Positions 51,706-60,769 of a stretch of DNA of 64,000 nucleotides are shown one piece after another. This DNA is from Luteolibacter pohnpeiensis (lineage in GTDB: Bacteria > Verrucomicrobiota > Verrucomicrobiia > Verrucomicrobiales > Akkermansiaceae). The stretch covers positions 148,545 through 212,544 of the forward strand of contig NZ_JAENIJ010000002.1 in NCBI RefSeq assembly GCF_016595435.1, given 5' to 3'. Numbering within the stretch: position 1 is the first letter of the stretch; every line of letters starts with the position of its first letter. A program made the position numbers and the translations under genes. The notes beneath the pieces were generated by a model. It was not told the origin of the DNA. It did not search any database and saw only the letters and a list, made by a program, of their open reading frames with translations.

Positions 51706-53916
51706 TTGCTTCACCTCAACCCCACACCGCTCACCCTTGGCATCGGGATCACTTCGCTGATCGCGGTGTTGATTCTTTGCGTAATCTCCTGGCGGCGCTC
51801 AGCCCACCCCAGGCGGACTCTGTTGCTGGAAATCCTGCGATTTGCCATCGCCTGCGTGGTGGTCTTGCTGCTTTGGCAACCTGAATGGCGCACCACCATC
51901 AATCCGGACGCCAAACCAACCATCGCGATTCTCTGGGATCATTCGGATTCGATGACGACGGTCGATGCCAAGCTGCCGAAAATCCTGTCCGATGCCGAAG
52001 AAATCACCTCGCGCGCCGAGCTCGTCGACAAGACACTTGCCTCTGACCTGTGGCAACCACTCGCCGCCAATGGCAAAAACGAGATCGTAACCCTGCCCTT
52101 CGCCAGTGCTCCCGATGGTTCCGGTGAATCACAACTTGCCGGGACCGATATCAATGCCCCGTTGGCTCAAACTCTGGAAAAGCAGACCAACCTCCGCGCC
52201 GTGGTCCTGCTCACCGATGGTGACTACAATCTCGGCCAACCACCCGTCGCCGCCGCTCAGAAAATGCGGCTCCGTGGTGTGCCGCTTTTTCCCATCCCGA
52301 TTGGCAGCCAGACCCGCCTGCCCGACCTCGACCTCCTCGCCGTGTCCGCGCCGACCTACGGCATCGTTGGCGAGAATGTACAAATTCCGTTCACGGTGCG
52401 CTCATCGCTCGATCATCCCGTCCGGACCATCGTTCGGCTGCGCGATCAAAACGGCCAGGAACGCACCAAAGACATCATCATTCCACCGAATGCTGAAACC
52501 TACGAATCCATCTTGTGGAAGCTGGAGAAAGGAGGAGCCTCAACGTTGGAACTTTCCATTCCCGTCGCCGATGGTGAATTGCTCGACTCGAACAACTCGC
52601 GGAAATTCAACATCGCCGGAAAGCCCGAACGCATCCGCGTGCTGATCCTGGAAACACTGCCACGCTGGGAATACCGATTCTTGAAAAACGCCCTTTCCCG
52701 CGATCCTGGCGTTGAGCTCTCGTGCCTGCTCTTGCAACCCCAGCTTGGCCCTGGAGTTGGCGCTCACTACATCAGCAAGTTTCCTGAAAAAATCGAAGAC
52801 CTCGCCCAATACGACGTCATTTTCATCGGCGACATCGGCGTCGCCCCCGACCAGCTCACCAAGGAGCAATGCACACTCATCCGTGGCCTTGTTGAAAACC
52901 AAGCATCCGGAGTCGTGTTCCTGCCCGGTCGCCAAGGAAACCAATTCACCCTGCTCGACACCGACCTGGCCGATCTGATGCCGGTGACCTTGGATGAAAC
53001 CATGAAGCACGGATTTTCAGAATCCGTAGCCGCCCCACTCACTCTCACCACCGAGGGTCGCAGCTCATTGCTGACCATGCTCGGAAATAACGAGGAGGAA
53101 AATCCGGAAATCTGGCGTCACCTTCCCGGCTTTTTCTGGCACGCGCCGGTCGTGCGCGCAAAAGGTGGCACCGAAGTTCTCGCAACCCATGGCAACCGCC
53201 GCGGCCCCTATGGCCCGATCCCGCTACTGGTCACCAAAACCGCAGGAAGCGGCAAAGTTTTGTTCATGGGAATCGACTCTGCCTGGCGCTGGCGCCGCGG
53301 CGTTGAAGACCTTTACCACTACCGGTTCTGGGGCCAGGTCGCGCGATGGATGTCCTATCAACGCAACATGGCCGCTGGCCAGCGCGTGCGCCTGTTTTTC
53401 ACTCCAGAACGTCCCCAGCCGGGAACCACCGTCACCCTCAATGCGAATGCTTTCGACTCGAACGGTGCCCCGATGAAAACCGGCGCAGTCCATGTCGACC
53501 TCACCGCCCCGGATGGCAACACGCGGCGGATCGAATTGCAAAAAAACGAAACCGCCTGGGGGGCTTATTCCGGCAGATTCCGCATCGATTTACCCGGTGA
53601 ATGGAAAGTTCGCGCCACCACTACCGGTGCGGAAGATCAACCTCTGGAAACCACCATCATTTCCCAAGGCACCCAATTGGAAAAAACCGGGCAACCAGCC
53701 CGGCCTGAAGTTCTCGAAGAAATGGCCAAAGTTTCGCGAGGGCGCATGATTCAGCCCGCTCAACTGCCGGAGCTGATCAAAGAGATCAACGCCTTGCCCG
53801 AGCCTCGCCCGCTGGAAACCCGCATATCCCTGCTGTCCCAGTGGGCAACCCTCGCGGCAATCATCGTGCTACTTGGCGGATTCTGGCTCGGTCGAAAATT
53901 CAACGGGGCTTTTTGA
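51706..53916 (+). CDS. Membrane protein with VWA-like and glutamine amidotransferase-like domains
   Basis: The 736-aa product has two N-terminal helices (about 10-28 and 38-58), a VWA-like part whose metal site is altered (ILWDHSDSM instead of DxSxS), and VVLLTDGDYNLGQPP. A domain of class I glutamine amidotransferase fold follows (VLILETLPRWEYRFLKNALS, YDVIFIGDIG, LPGRQGN) that lacks an obvious nucleophile Cys. A beta-sandwich domain and a C-terminal helix (LAAIIVLLGGFWLG) complete it. The TTG start at 51706 follows the preceding stop by 7 nt. It is the last member of the MoxR/DUF58/BatA operon. Confidence 0.88.
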   Translation: MLHLNPTPLTLGIGITSLIAVLILCVISWRRSAHPRRTLLLEILRFAIACVVVLLLWQPEWRTTINPDAKPTIAILWDHSDSMTTVDAKLPKILSDAEEITSRAELVDKTLASDLWQPLAANGKNEIVTLPFASAPDGSGESQLAGTDINAPLAQTLEKQTNLRAVVLLTDGDYNLGQPPVAAAQKMRLRGVPLFPIPIGSQTRLPDLDLLAVSAPTYGIVGENVQIPFTVRSSLDHPVRTIVRLRDQNGQERTKDIIIPPNAETYESILWKLEKGGASTLELSIPVADGELLDSNNSRKFNIAGKPERIRVLILETLPRWEYRFLKNALSRDPGVELSCLLLQPQLGPGVGAHYISKFPEKIEDLAQYDVIFIGDIGVAPDQLTKEQCTLIRGLVENQASGVVFLPGRQGNQFTLLDTDLADLMPVTLDETMKHGFSESVAAPLTLTTEGRSSLLTMLGNNEEENPEIWRHLPGFFWHAPVVRAKGGTEVLATHGNRRGPYGPIPLLVTKTAGSGKVLFMGIDSAWRWRRGVEDLYHYRFWGQVARWMSYQRNMAAGQRVRLFFTPERPQPGTTVTLNANAFDSNGAPMKTGAVHVDLTAPDGNTRRIELQKNETAWGAYSGRFRIDLPGEWKVRATTTGAEDQPLETTIISQGTQLEKTGQPARPEVLEEMAKVSRGRMIQPAQLPELIKEINALPEPRPLETRISLLSQWATLAAIIVLLGGFWLGRKFNGAF

Positions 53917-54020
53917 GCAAGCCACATCTTGGGATTCCCTCAATTTGTGCAAATGCCTTGGAAGAATTCATTCTCAGCCGATGGTTGATCGCACCGCAGA
54001 CTTCAGCCTATTTTCATCAC

Positions 54021-54623
54021 ATGCTCATCTGCGATTCCCATTTCTCTGCCATCGACTTTGAATCGGCAGGTGCGGAGCGCGGGAAAACGGATACTCCCAT
54101 TCAGATCGGCATCGCCTGTTGGTCAGTTGAGAAAGGGCACACGGATGCTTACACCTCTTACCTTCATACCACGCAACCGATTCTGTGGTCCGCGCAAAAA
54201 GTTCATGGCATCACCGTCGATCATCTAACAAACGCGCCAACTCTTCTTTCTCTCTGGCCGGAAATCAAACTGAGACTCGGCGGCGCAATCGTGGTGGCTC
54301 ACGGCAAAGGCACTGAAAAAAAATTCCTCCGCGCATTCCCCGGGCACGGCTTTGGCCCGTGGATTGACACCCTGCTGCTCGCACGCACTGCCTGGCCGGA
54401 ACTCTCAAGCCACTCCTTGGGCGCGCTTTGCAAAAAGTTTGAACTCACCGAAAACATTCAACAACGGGTGCCCGAAAAATCCTGGCACGATGCGCTGTTC
54501 GACACCGTCGCTTCTTTGGTTTTGTTAGAACACCTGATCGATCAATTCGATTTAACCAAGCAACCACTCGATTTACTGCTACACCCGGACACCTCCATCT
54601 GGCATCAATCGCGCCGCTCATGA
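54021..54623 (+). CDS. DnaQ-like 3'-5' exonuclease
   Basis: The 200-aa protein has DEDDh exonuclease motifs: Exo I SAIDFESAG, Exo II VVAHGKGTEKKFL and Exo III SWHDALFDT. In Exo II the usual Asn and Asp (AHNxxFD) appear as Gly and Glu, which could weaken metal binding. The region LLARTAWPELSSHSLGALCKKF is typical of exonuclease X/DnaQ-type folds. The ATG at 54021 was chosen because the longer frame from 53841 overlaps the VWA gene end. It overlaps the next gene by 4 nt (ATGA), so the two are probably coupled. Confidence 0.85.
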   Translation: MLICDSHFSAIDFESAGAERGKTDTPIQIGIACWSVEKGHTDAYTSYLHTTQPILWSAQKVHGITVDHLTNAPTLLSLWPEIKLRLGGAIVVAHGKGTEKKFLRAFPGHGFGPWIDTLLLARTAWPELSSHSLGALCKKFELTENIQQRVPEKSWHDALFDTVASLVLLEHLIDQFDLTKQPLDLLLHPDTSIWHQSRRS

Positions 54624-55468
54624 AAGCCAACCCAAAACGCCAAAGATTCTTTCTCATCCTCTTTGTCCTCATCGGACTCGGCGTGGCGATTTTGATCTTA
54701 CGCCAACCGAGCGCACGCCCCACCACGCCGCGCATTCAGAAGGTTGAAAACGATCTAAAAAAAGCGAAGCAGCGGTATGATCAGAGAATCGCGGATGCTA
54801 AAAATCAGCAACCCGATCCCGATGTGGAACTGGTGCGCAACATTCTCGCTGAGAAACTGGCCAGTCGGACCTTCTCCTTTGCCACCGTATGCCAGGCGGT
54901 TTCCGGGAAAAAAGTCATTCCGTTGGACCAAAGCCCTGCTGGCCAAAAAGTGGTCGAGGCGATCAATGTCGCCCTATCGGAAATCCTCCCCCAACTGAGC
55001 CAAGCCGATTCTCCGGTGCGCCAGCTGCGGCGCATCAACGAGGCATCGCGCTTTTTCGAGGATGCGCTGCTCCAGAAACTCAACTCCACCGCCGGACTCA
55101 ACTGTGAAATCCCGCCGACTCGCGACGGAGTTCACCAGCGCTCCGGCTATCCCGATTTACGGATCGAAGATGAAGCGACTGGCGCGATTTTTTACCTCGA
55201 TCCCAAACTCGTCGAGCAAGGCTCAGCGGGAAGCACGTTTCGCAGTTTTTACTTCGAGCCCAAAATCGAAACGCTGAAGGTCAATGACGATGCCGTCCAT
55301 CTTCTGGTCGGCATTGAGCACGATGGAAAAACCGGAGCCTGGACATTCAGCGGATGGAGAATCGTCGATCTCTCCACCTTGCAGGTGCGTTTGAAGGCAG
55401 AATTCCAAGCATCGAACGCCGAGCTTTATCGAGAAACCGAGCTTTCCCTTCCAGCCGATAAGCACTAG
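54620..55468 (+). CDS. Membrane-anchored PD-(D/E)XK-like protein of unknown function
   Basis: The 282-aa product has an N-terminal membrane helix (about 10-28, FFLILFVLIGLGVAILIL) and a charged helical stretch (40-75). A C-terminal domain begins at about 135. There, RINEASRFFEDALLQKL (helix with Glu), GYPDLRI (176-182, Pro178-Asp179), YLDPKL (192-197, Asp194 and Lys196) and FRSFYF (207-212) follow the order of a PD-(D/E)XK nuclease fold. N-in topology would place it in the periplasm. I do not recognise a named family. It is coupled to the exonuclease gene by an ATGA overlap. The nuclease assignment is by motif only. Confidence 0.7.
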   Translation: MKANPKRQRFFLILFVLIGLGVAILILRQPSARPTTPRIQKVENDLKKAKQRYDQRIADAKNQQPDPDVELVRNILAEKLASRTFSFATVCQAVSGKKVIPLDQSPAGQKVVEAINVALSEILPQLSQADSPVRQLRRINEASRFFEDALLQKLNSTAGLNCEIPPTRDGVHQRSGYPDLRIEDEATGAIFYLDPKLVEQGSAGSTFRSFYFEPKIETLKVNDDAVHLLVGIEHDGKTGAWTFSGWRIVDLSTLQVRLKAEFQASNAELYRETELSLPADKH

Positions 55469-55480
55469 CTTTCCCTCCCC

Positions 55481-55912
55481 ATGACTCAAACACCCCGGCG
55501 CACCAGCGGATCCGTCGCCATGGACGACTACCTCGAGCAGATCCTCCATCTCATCGAGGAAAAAGGCTACGCGCGCGCCGTGGACATTTCAAAAAACCTC
55601 GGCATCTCCCAGGCAAGCGTCACCAACATGCTGCAACGCCTGCACGCCGAAGGTCTGGTGAACCACGAGAAATATCGCGGCACCATCCTCACCGAAGACG
55701 GACGCCGCATCGCCCGCGCGATCGTCGAGCGCCATGAAACCCTCACGCGCTTTCTGCGCCTGTTCAACATCGACGAAGAAACCATCTATCACGATGTCGA
55801 AGGGATGGAGCACCACGTCTCCCGGCCGACGCTCGATGTGATTCGTGCACTGGCCGAAACGCTCGAATCCGACCCAGAGCTGCTGGATCGGATTCGCAAG
55901 AAAAGCGGCTGA
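55481..55912 (+). CDS. mntR: DtxR/MntR-family metal-responsive regulator
   Basis: The 143-aa protein has an N-terminal winged helix (AMDDYLEQILHLIEEKGYARA, VDISKNLGISQASVTNMLQR) and the dimerisation/metal-binding helices with RHETLTRFLRLF and DVEGMEHHVSRPTLD, containing the Glu and His residues of the MntR Mn2+ site. There is no SH3-like domain, so it fits MntR better than DtxR/IdeR. It would repress Mn2+ uptake genes when manganese is sufficient; none are visible here. It ends convergently with ilvD, 13 bp away. Confidence 0.9.
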   Translation: MTQTPRRTSGSVAMDDYLEQILHLIEEKGYARAVDISKNLGISQASVTNMLQRLHAEGLVNHEKYRGTILTEDGRRIARAIVERHETLTRFLRLFNIDEETIYHDVEGMEHHVSRPTLDVIRALAETLESDPELLDRIRKKSG

Positions 55913-55925
55913 TCGCCGCCAGTTG

Positions 55926-57626
55926 TTAGAGGTATTTATCCGTCACCGCGCCTTCGCTGGCACTGGCAACGAGCTTGGCATATTTCGCCAGCACACCGTG
56001 GGTGTAGCGAGGCGCGGGTTGCACCCAGGCGGCTTTGCGCTTGGCGATTTCCTCATCGGAAAGCATCACGTCGATCCGGTTGTTCACCGCGTCGATTTTG
56101 ATTTCGTCACCATCTTCAAGAATCCCGATCGTTCCGCCGAGGAAGGCTTCAGGGGTGATGTGACCGACCACGAAGCCGTGGCTGCCGCCGGAGAATCGGC
56201 CATCGGTAATCAGCGCGACATCCTTGCCAAGGCCGAGCCCCATGATGGCGCTCGTAGGTCCAAGCATTTCGCGCATGCCTGGGCCACCTTTCGGGCCTTC
56301 CAGGCGAATCACGATGACGTCACCTTTGTTGATCTTCTTTTCGAGGATCGCCTTCATGCCGTCGTCTTCTGAATTGAAAACGCGAGCTTTGCCGACGAAC
56401 AACTCACCTTCCTTGCCGGAGATTTTCGCGACCGCGCCGCCTTCCGCGAGGTTGCCGTAGAGGATGCGCAGGTGACTGTCTTTTTTGATCGGGTTGTCGA
56501 TCGGACGGATGATCTGCTGCCCTTCCGGGTAAACCAGCGGGGACTTTTCCAAGTTCTCGCGCATCGTCCGGCCCGTCACGGTCATGCAATCGCCGTGAAG
56601 CAAACCCGCTTCCAAAAGCATTTTCATCAATGGAACGGTACCGCCGATTTTCACCAGGTCAGCCATCGCGTATTTTCCGGAAGGCTTCAGGTCGGCCAAA
56701 ACCGGAACACGCTTGCCGATCCGCTCGAAGTCATCGATCGAAATGTCGATGCCGGCCGAGTGCGCCATCGCCGGGATGTGCAGGGCAGCATTGGTCGAGC
56801 CGCCGAGCGCGATCAACACCGTGATTGCATTTTCGAAAGCCTCTTTGGTCAAAATATCGCGTGGCTTGATGCCAAGCTGGATCAGATTCAGCACCGCAGC
56901 GCCGGCATCGAAGCAATCACGCATCTTGTCGTCGGAAATCGCCGCTTGGGCCGAGCTGTTCGGCAGCGACATCCCGAGCGCTTCGATCGCACTGGCCATC
57001 GTGTTCGCCGTATACATTCCGCCGCAGGAGCCAGGGCCGGGAATCGCGCACGACTCGACGGTCTCAAGCTCATCGTCGGACATTTCGCCCGCTGCGTGTT
57101 TGCCAACCGCTTCGAAAACAGAAACGACATCGAGATCCTTTTCCTCGCCGCGAATCTTCGCGCAGCCCGGCATGATCGTGCCGCCGTAAACGAAAACCGA
57201 CGGGCGGTTCATGCGCGCCATCGCCATCAGACAGCCTGGCATGTTCTTATCGCAACCACCGATCGCGACAAAGCCATCCATGCCCTCGCAGCCGACCACG
57301 GTCTCGATCGAGTCCGCGATCACTTCGCGGGAAACGAGCGAGTATTTCATGCCTTCGGTTCCCATGGAGATCCCGTCGGAAATGGTGATGGTGTTGAAGA
57401 TCACCGCTTTACCGCCCGCAGCATCCGCGCCTTTCGCTGACTCCTCAGCAAGCTTGTCGATGTGAATGTTGCAAGGGGTGACCTGGCTCCAGGTGGATGC
57501 GATGCCAATGTGCGGCTTCGAGAAATCTTCTTTCTGAAAGCCCACGGCGTAGAGCATGGCGCGGCTTGGCGCACGGTCCGGGCCATCGAGCATTGGACTG
57601 GAAAAAGGACGGAGTGAGTCGTTCAT
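55926..57626 (-). CDS. ilvD: Dihydroxy-acid dehydratase
   Basis: It dehydrates dihydroxy-isovalerate and dihydroxy-methylvalerate in branched-chain amino-acid and pantothenate synthesis. The 566-aa product has the Fe-S ligand cysteines in VTPCNIHIDKL, GGCDKNMPGCLMA and GSCGGMYTANTMAS, plus DGISMGTEGM, GGSTNAALH, GPKGGPGMREM and the end motif TDGRFSGGSHGFVVGHITPE. The start is ATG 57626 (MNDSLRPFSSPML). A role in supplying ketoisovalerate for PanC is plausible. It appears monocistronic, converging with mntR. Confidence 0.98.
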   Translation of the reverse strand: MNDSLRPFSSPMLDGPDRAPSRAMLYAVGFQKEDFSKPHIGIASTWSQVTPCNIHIDKLAEESAKGADAAGGKAVIFNTITISDGISMGTEGMKYSLVSREVIADSIETVVGCEGMDGFVAIGGCDKNMPGCLMAMARMNRPSVFVYGGTIMPGCAKIRGEEKDLDVVSVFEAVGKHAAGEMSDDELETVESCAIPGPGSCGGMYTANTMASAIEALGMSLPNSSAQAAISDDKMRDCFDAGAAVLNLIQLGIKPRDILTKEAFENAITVLIALGGSTNAALHIPAMAHSAGIDISIDDFERIGKRVPVLADLKPSGKYAMADLVKIGGTVPLMKMLLEAGLLHGDCMTVTGRTMRENLEKSPLVYPEGQQIIRPIDNPIKKDSHLRILYGNLAEGGAVAKISGKEGELFVGKARVFNSEDDGMKAILEKKINKGDVIVIRLEGPKGGPGMREMLGPTSAIMGLGLGKDVALITDGRFSGGSHGFVVGHITPEAFLGGTIGILEDGDEIKIDAVNNRIDVMLSDEEIAKRKAAWVQPAPRYTHGVLAKYAKLVASASEGAVTDKYL

Positions 57627-57700
57627 CTGCGGAGAGCATTCAGCCTTTGGGAGTCATGCGTCAAGGAAACCGATACGCCACAGGCTCAAATCGAGGCATA

Positions 57701-57730
57701 AAAAAAGCCGTCCCGGTGGTCCGGGACGGC
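57701..57730 (-). terminator. Intrinsic terminator of ppdK
   Basis: Perfect 10-bp stem GCCGTCCCGG (57707-57716) and CCGGGACGGC (57721-57730) with a TGGT loop. On the minus strand it is followed by a T-run (A 57701-57706). It lies 26 bp downstream of the ppdK stop. Confidence 0.92.
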
Positions 57731-57756
57731 TTGGGAAGTTCTAGGAACTTGAAGAA

Positions 57757-60627
57757 TTACTTCTTCTTCGCGGCTTTCTTGGCAGCCTTCTTCGCTTTAG
57801 CTGGCTTTGCACCAGCCGATTCAGCGATGGCGGCTTGAGCAGCAGCGAGGCGGGCAACCGGCACGCGGTATGGCGAGCAGGAAACGTAAGCAAGGCCGAG
57901 CTTGTGGCAGAAGGTGACCGAATCTGGATCACCACCGTGCTCACCGCAGATGCCGAGCTTGATGTCCGGCTTGACCGAGCGGCCTTTTTCCACCGCGATT
58001 TCCATCAGCTGACCAACACCGGTGGTGTCGAGCGAGGCAAATGGGTTCTTCGGATAGATGTCGTTTTCCTGATAGCTGCTGAGGAACGAGCCCATGTCGT
58101 CGCGGCTGACGCCGAGAGCGGTTTGGGTGAGGTCGTTGGTGCCGAAGGAGAAGAACTGAGCGTGCTTCGCGATTTCGTCAGCGGTGAGCGCGCCACGTGG
58201 GACTTCGATCATGGTGCCGACGAGGTAGTCAAACTCGACACCCTTGTCTGCCTTCACTTCAGCTGCAACGCGGTGAATGATGTTCACTTGCAGTTCCAAC
58301 TCACGAGCGTAGCCGACGAGTGGGACCATGACCTCAGGCTTCACTGGGATGCCTTTCTTCACGCACTGGGCAGCAGCTTCGAAGATCGCTTGTGCCTGCA
58401 TCTCGGCGATTTCCGGATAGGAAATGGCGAGACGGCAACCACGGTGACCCAACATTGGGTTTTGCTCGTGGAGTTCGTGCACGCGGTGCGAGATTTCCTC
58501 AACCGGCACGCCCATCTTCTCAGCGAGGTCTGCTTGTGACTCCTCGGTGTTTGGAAGGAATTCGTGAAGTGGTGGGTCCAGCAAGCGGATGGTCGCTGGC
58601 TTGCCTTCGAGCGCCTTGAAGATGCCGAAGAAGTCCTTGCGTTGATGAGGAAGAAGCTTCTTGAGAGCTTTCTTACGATCCTCCTCGGTGTTGGCGAGAA
58701 TCATTTCGCGCATCGCGTCGATCCGGTCGCCTTCGAAGAACATGTGCTCGGTGCGGGTAAGGCCGATGCCTTCTGCGCCGAATGCCACGGCGTTCTTCAC
58801 TTGCTCTGGTGTGTCGGCATTGGTGCGGACGCCGAGGCGGGTCGCCTTGGAACACCATTCCATGAGTTGGACGAAGTTTTGGAACTTCTCGGTCTTTTGG
58901 GATGCCTTCTTGTTGTTGATGAGACCGGTGATGATCTCGGATGGCTCGGTTGCGAGTTCGCCACCGTAAACAGTGCCTGCGGTTCCGTCGATGGAGAGGA
59001 AGTCACCTTCTTTGAAAACCTGGTCGCCTGCGGTGACGGTCTTCTTGTCGTAGTCGACTTCGATTGCGGAAGCACCGCAAACGCAGACCTTGCCCATTTG
59101 GCGGGCAACGAGTGCGGCGTGGGAGGAAACACCACCACGAGCGGTGAGGATACCTTCCGCAGCGATCATGCCGCGAAGGTCTTCCGGGGAGGTTTCGACG
59201 CGAACGAGGAGAACCTTCTCGCCTTTCTCGGCAGCGGCAACCGCGCGGTCGGCATTGAGGTAGATCTTGCCGGAAGCAGCACCAGGACCCGCTGGGAGAC
59301 CTTTTGCGATCACGGTTGCTTTCTTCGCTTCGTTAATGTCGAAGACCGGAGCAAGCAATTGATCCAGCTGGTCAGCAGGGTTGCGCATCACAGCGGTTTC
59401 CCAGCTGATGAGCTTTTCCTTCACCATGTCAGCTGCAAACTTGAGAGCAGCAGCAGCGGTGCGCTTGCCGTTCCGGGTTTGGAGCATGTAAAGCTTTCCG
59501 TCTTGGATGGTGAACTCAACGTCCTGCACATCGCGGAAATGTTTCTCAAGGATCGCGCGGACTTTCATCAGCTCCTTGAATGCGGCAGGCAATGCTTCAG
59601 CCATGCCAGAAACTTCGTCTGGAGTGCGAACGCCGGCGACGACGTCTTCACCTTGGGCGTTCACGAGGAATTCGCCGTAGAGAACGTTTTCACCGTTCGC
59701 AGGGTTACGGGTGAAGGCCACACCGGAACCGGAGTTCGGGCCGGTGTTACCGAAGACCATCGCTTGAACGTTCACAGCGGTTCCCCATGCGGCAGGGATG
59801 CCGTATTTGCGGCGGTAAACGATCGCACGGTCGTTCATCCATGAACCGAACACAGCGCCGGCAGCACCTTCGAGCTGTTCCCATGGATCTTCCGGGAAGC
59901 CGTGACCGGTGCGGTCTTTGACGAGAGTCTTGAAGCGGGAAACCAGCTCCTTGTTGTCTTCAGCAGTCAGATCGGAGTCAACGATGTCGCTGCCGTATGC
60001 TTCGTGCTTGTATTTTTCGATCACCGCTTCGAATGGCTCGTGATCTTCATCTGGAGTCTTTTGAACGCCGAGAACCACGTCACCATACATTTGGATGAAG
60101 CGGCGATAGCAGTCCCAAGCGAAACGCTCGTTGTCGGTTGCCTTGGCCAAAGCGGCGACGGTTTTGTCGTTGAGGCCGAGGTTGAGAACGGTGTCCATCA
60201 TGCCCGGCATCGAATCGCGTGCACCGGAACGCACGGCGACGAGAAGTGGGAAGCCTTCGGAATCACCGAACTTGTAGCCCATGATCTTCTCCATGTTGGC
60301 GATACCCGCTTCCATCTGCGCGCGAAGCACAGCAGGATAAGTACGCTTGTTGTCGTAGAAGTAGGTGCAGACTTCCGTCGTCACGGTGAAACCGGCTGGA
60401 ACTGGAAGACCGATCTTGGTCATCTCAGCGAGGTTCGCACCTTTACCACCGAGAAGGGCTTTCATGCTACCATCGCCATCGGCTTTGCCGGCACCCCATG
60501 TGTAGACGTATTTCGTCGACTTGCCGGAGGTTGATTTCTTCGCTGCCGTTTTTTTCACCGCGGACTTGGCGGCTTTGGTAGCGCTTTTCTTGGCTGCGGG
60601 CTTAGCTGCCTTCTTCTTGGTTGCCAT
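57757..60627 (-). CDS. ppdK: Pyruvate phosphate dikinase with lysine/alanine-rich tails
   Basis: It interconverts pyruvate, ATP and Pi with PEP, AMP and PPi. The 956-aa product has the N-terminal ATP-grasp domain ([40 protein letters not shown]), the swivelling phosphohistidine domain with [15 protein letters not shown], and the PEP/pyruvate TIM barrel ending in [16 protein letters not shown] with the catalytic Cys. Unusual features are an N-terminal segment of about 45 residues ([20 protein letters not shown] and onward) and a C-terminal tail ([17 protein letters not shown]). Both are histone H1-like. ATG 60627 was chosen because the tail is directly read from it. A strong terminator follows. 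Confidence 0.95.
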   Translation of the reverse strand: MATKKKAAKPAAKKSATKAAKSAVKKTAAKKSTSGKSTKYVYTWGAGKADGDGSMKALLGGKGANLAEMTKIGLPVPAGFTVTTEVCTYFYDNKRTYPAVLRAQMEAGIANMEKIMGYKFGDSEGFPLLVAVRSGARDSMPGMMDTVLNLGLNDKTVAALAKATDNERFAWDCYRRFIQMYGDVVLGVQKTPDEDHEPFEAVIEKYKHEAYGSDIVDSDLTAEDNKELVSRFKTLVKDRTGHGFPEDPWEQLEGAAGAVFGSWMNDRAIVYRRKYGIPAAWGTAVNVQAMVFGNTGPNSGSGVAFTRNPANGENVLYGEFLVNAQGEDVVAGVRTPDEVSGMAEALPAAFKELMKVRAILEKHFRDVQDVEFTIQDGKLYMLQTRNGKRTAAAALKFAADMVKEKLISWETAVMRNPADQLDQLLAPVFDINEAKKATVIAKGLPAGPGAASGKIYLNADRAVAAAEKGEKVLLVRVETSPEDLRGMIAAEGILTARGGVSSHAALVARQMGKVCVCGASAIEVDYDKKTVTAGDQVFKEGDFLSIDGTAGTVYGGELATEPSEIITGLINNKKASQKTEKFQNFVQLMEWCSKATRLGVRTNADTPEQVKNAVAFGAEGIGLTRTEHMFFEGDRIDAMREMILANTEEDRKKALKKLLPHQRKDFFGIFKALEGKPATIRLLDPPLHEFLPNTEESQADLAEKMGVPVEEISHRVHELHEQNPMLGHRGCRLAISYPEIAEMQAQAIFEAAAQCVKKGIPVKPEVMVPLVGYARELELQVNIIHRVAAEVKADKGVEFDYLVGTMIEVPRGALTADEIAKHAQFFSFGTNDLTQTALGVSRDDMGSFLSSYQENDIYPKNPFASLDTTGVGQLMEIAVEKGRSVKPDIKLGICGEHGGDPDSVTFCHKLGLAYVSCSPYRVPVARLAAAQAAIAESAGAKPAKAKKAAKKAAKKK

Positions 60628-60769
60628 CGTTGTATTGAATGTCGGGTTGTAGACTGGAGCCGGAGCCGACATAGAAAATACGTCCAACCTCCAGCGCAAG
60701 GCGCGGGAGGCTAGCAGCACTCAGATACGTGTCAATGGGACAGTTGCAAGAATCAATCTTTGGCGACGG

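Noticed and set aside
56472-57440. 322-codon open frame antisense to ilvD
   Set aside because: Shadow of ilvD, which has all family motifs on the other strand.
58564-59844. 426-codon open frame antisense to ppdK
   Set aside because: Codon-bias shadow of ppdK; composition is atypical and there is no domain or start signal.
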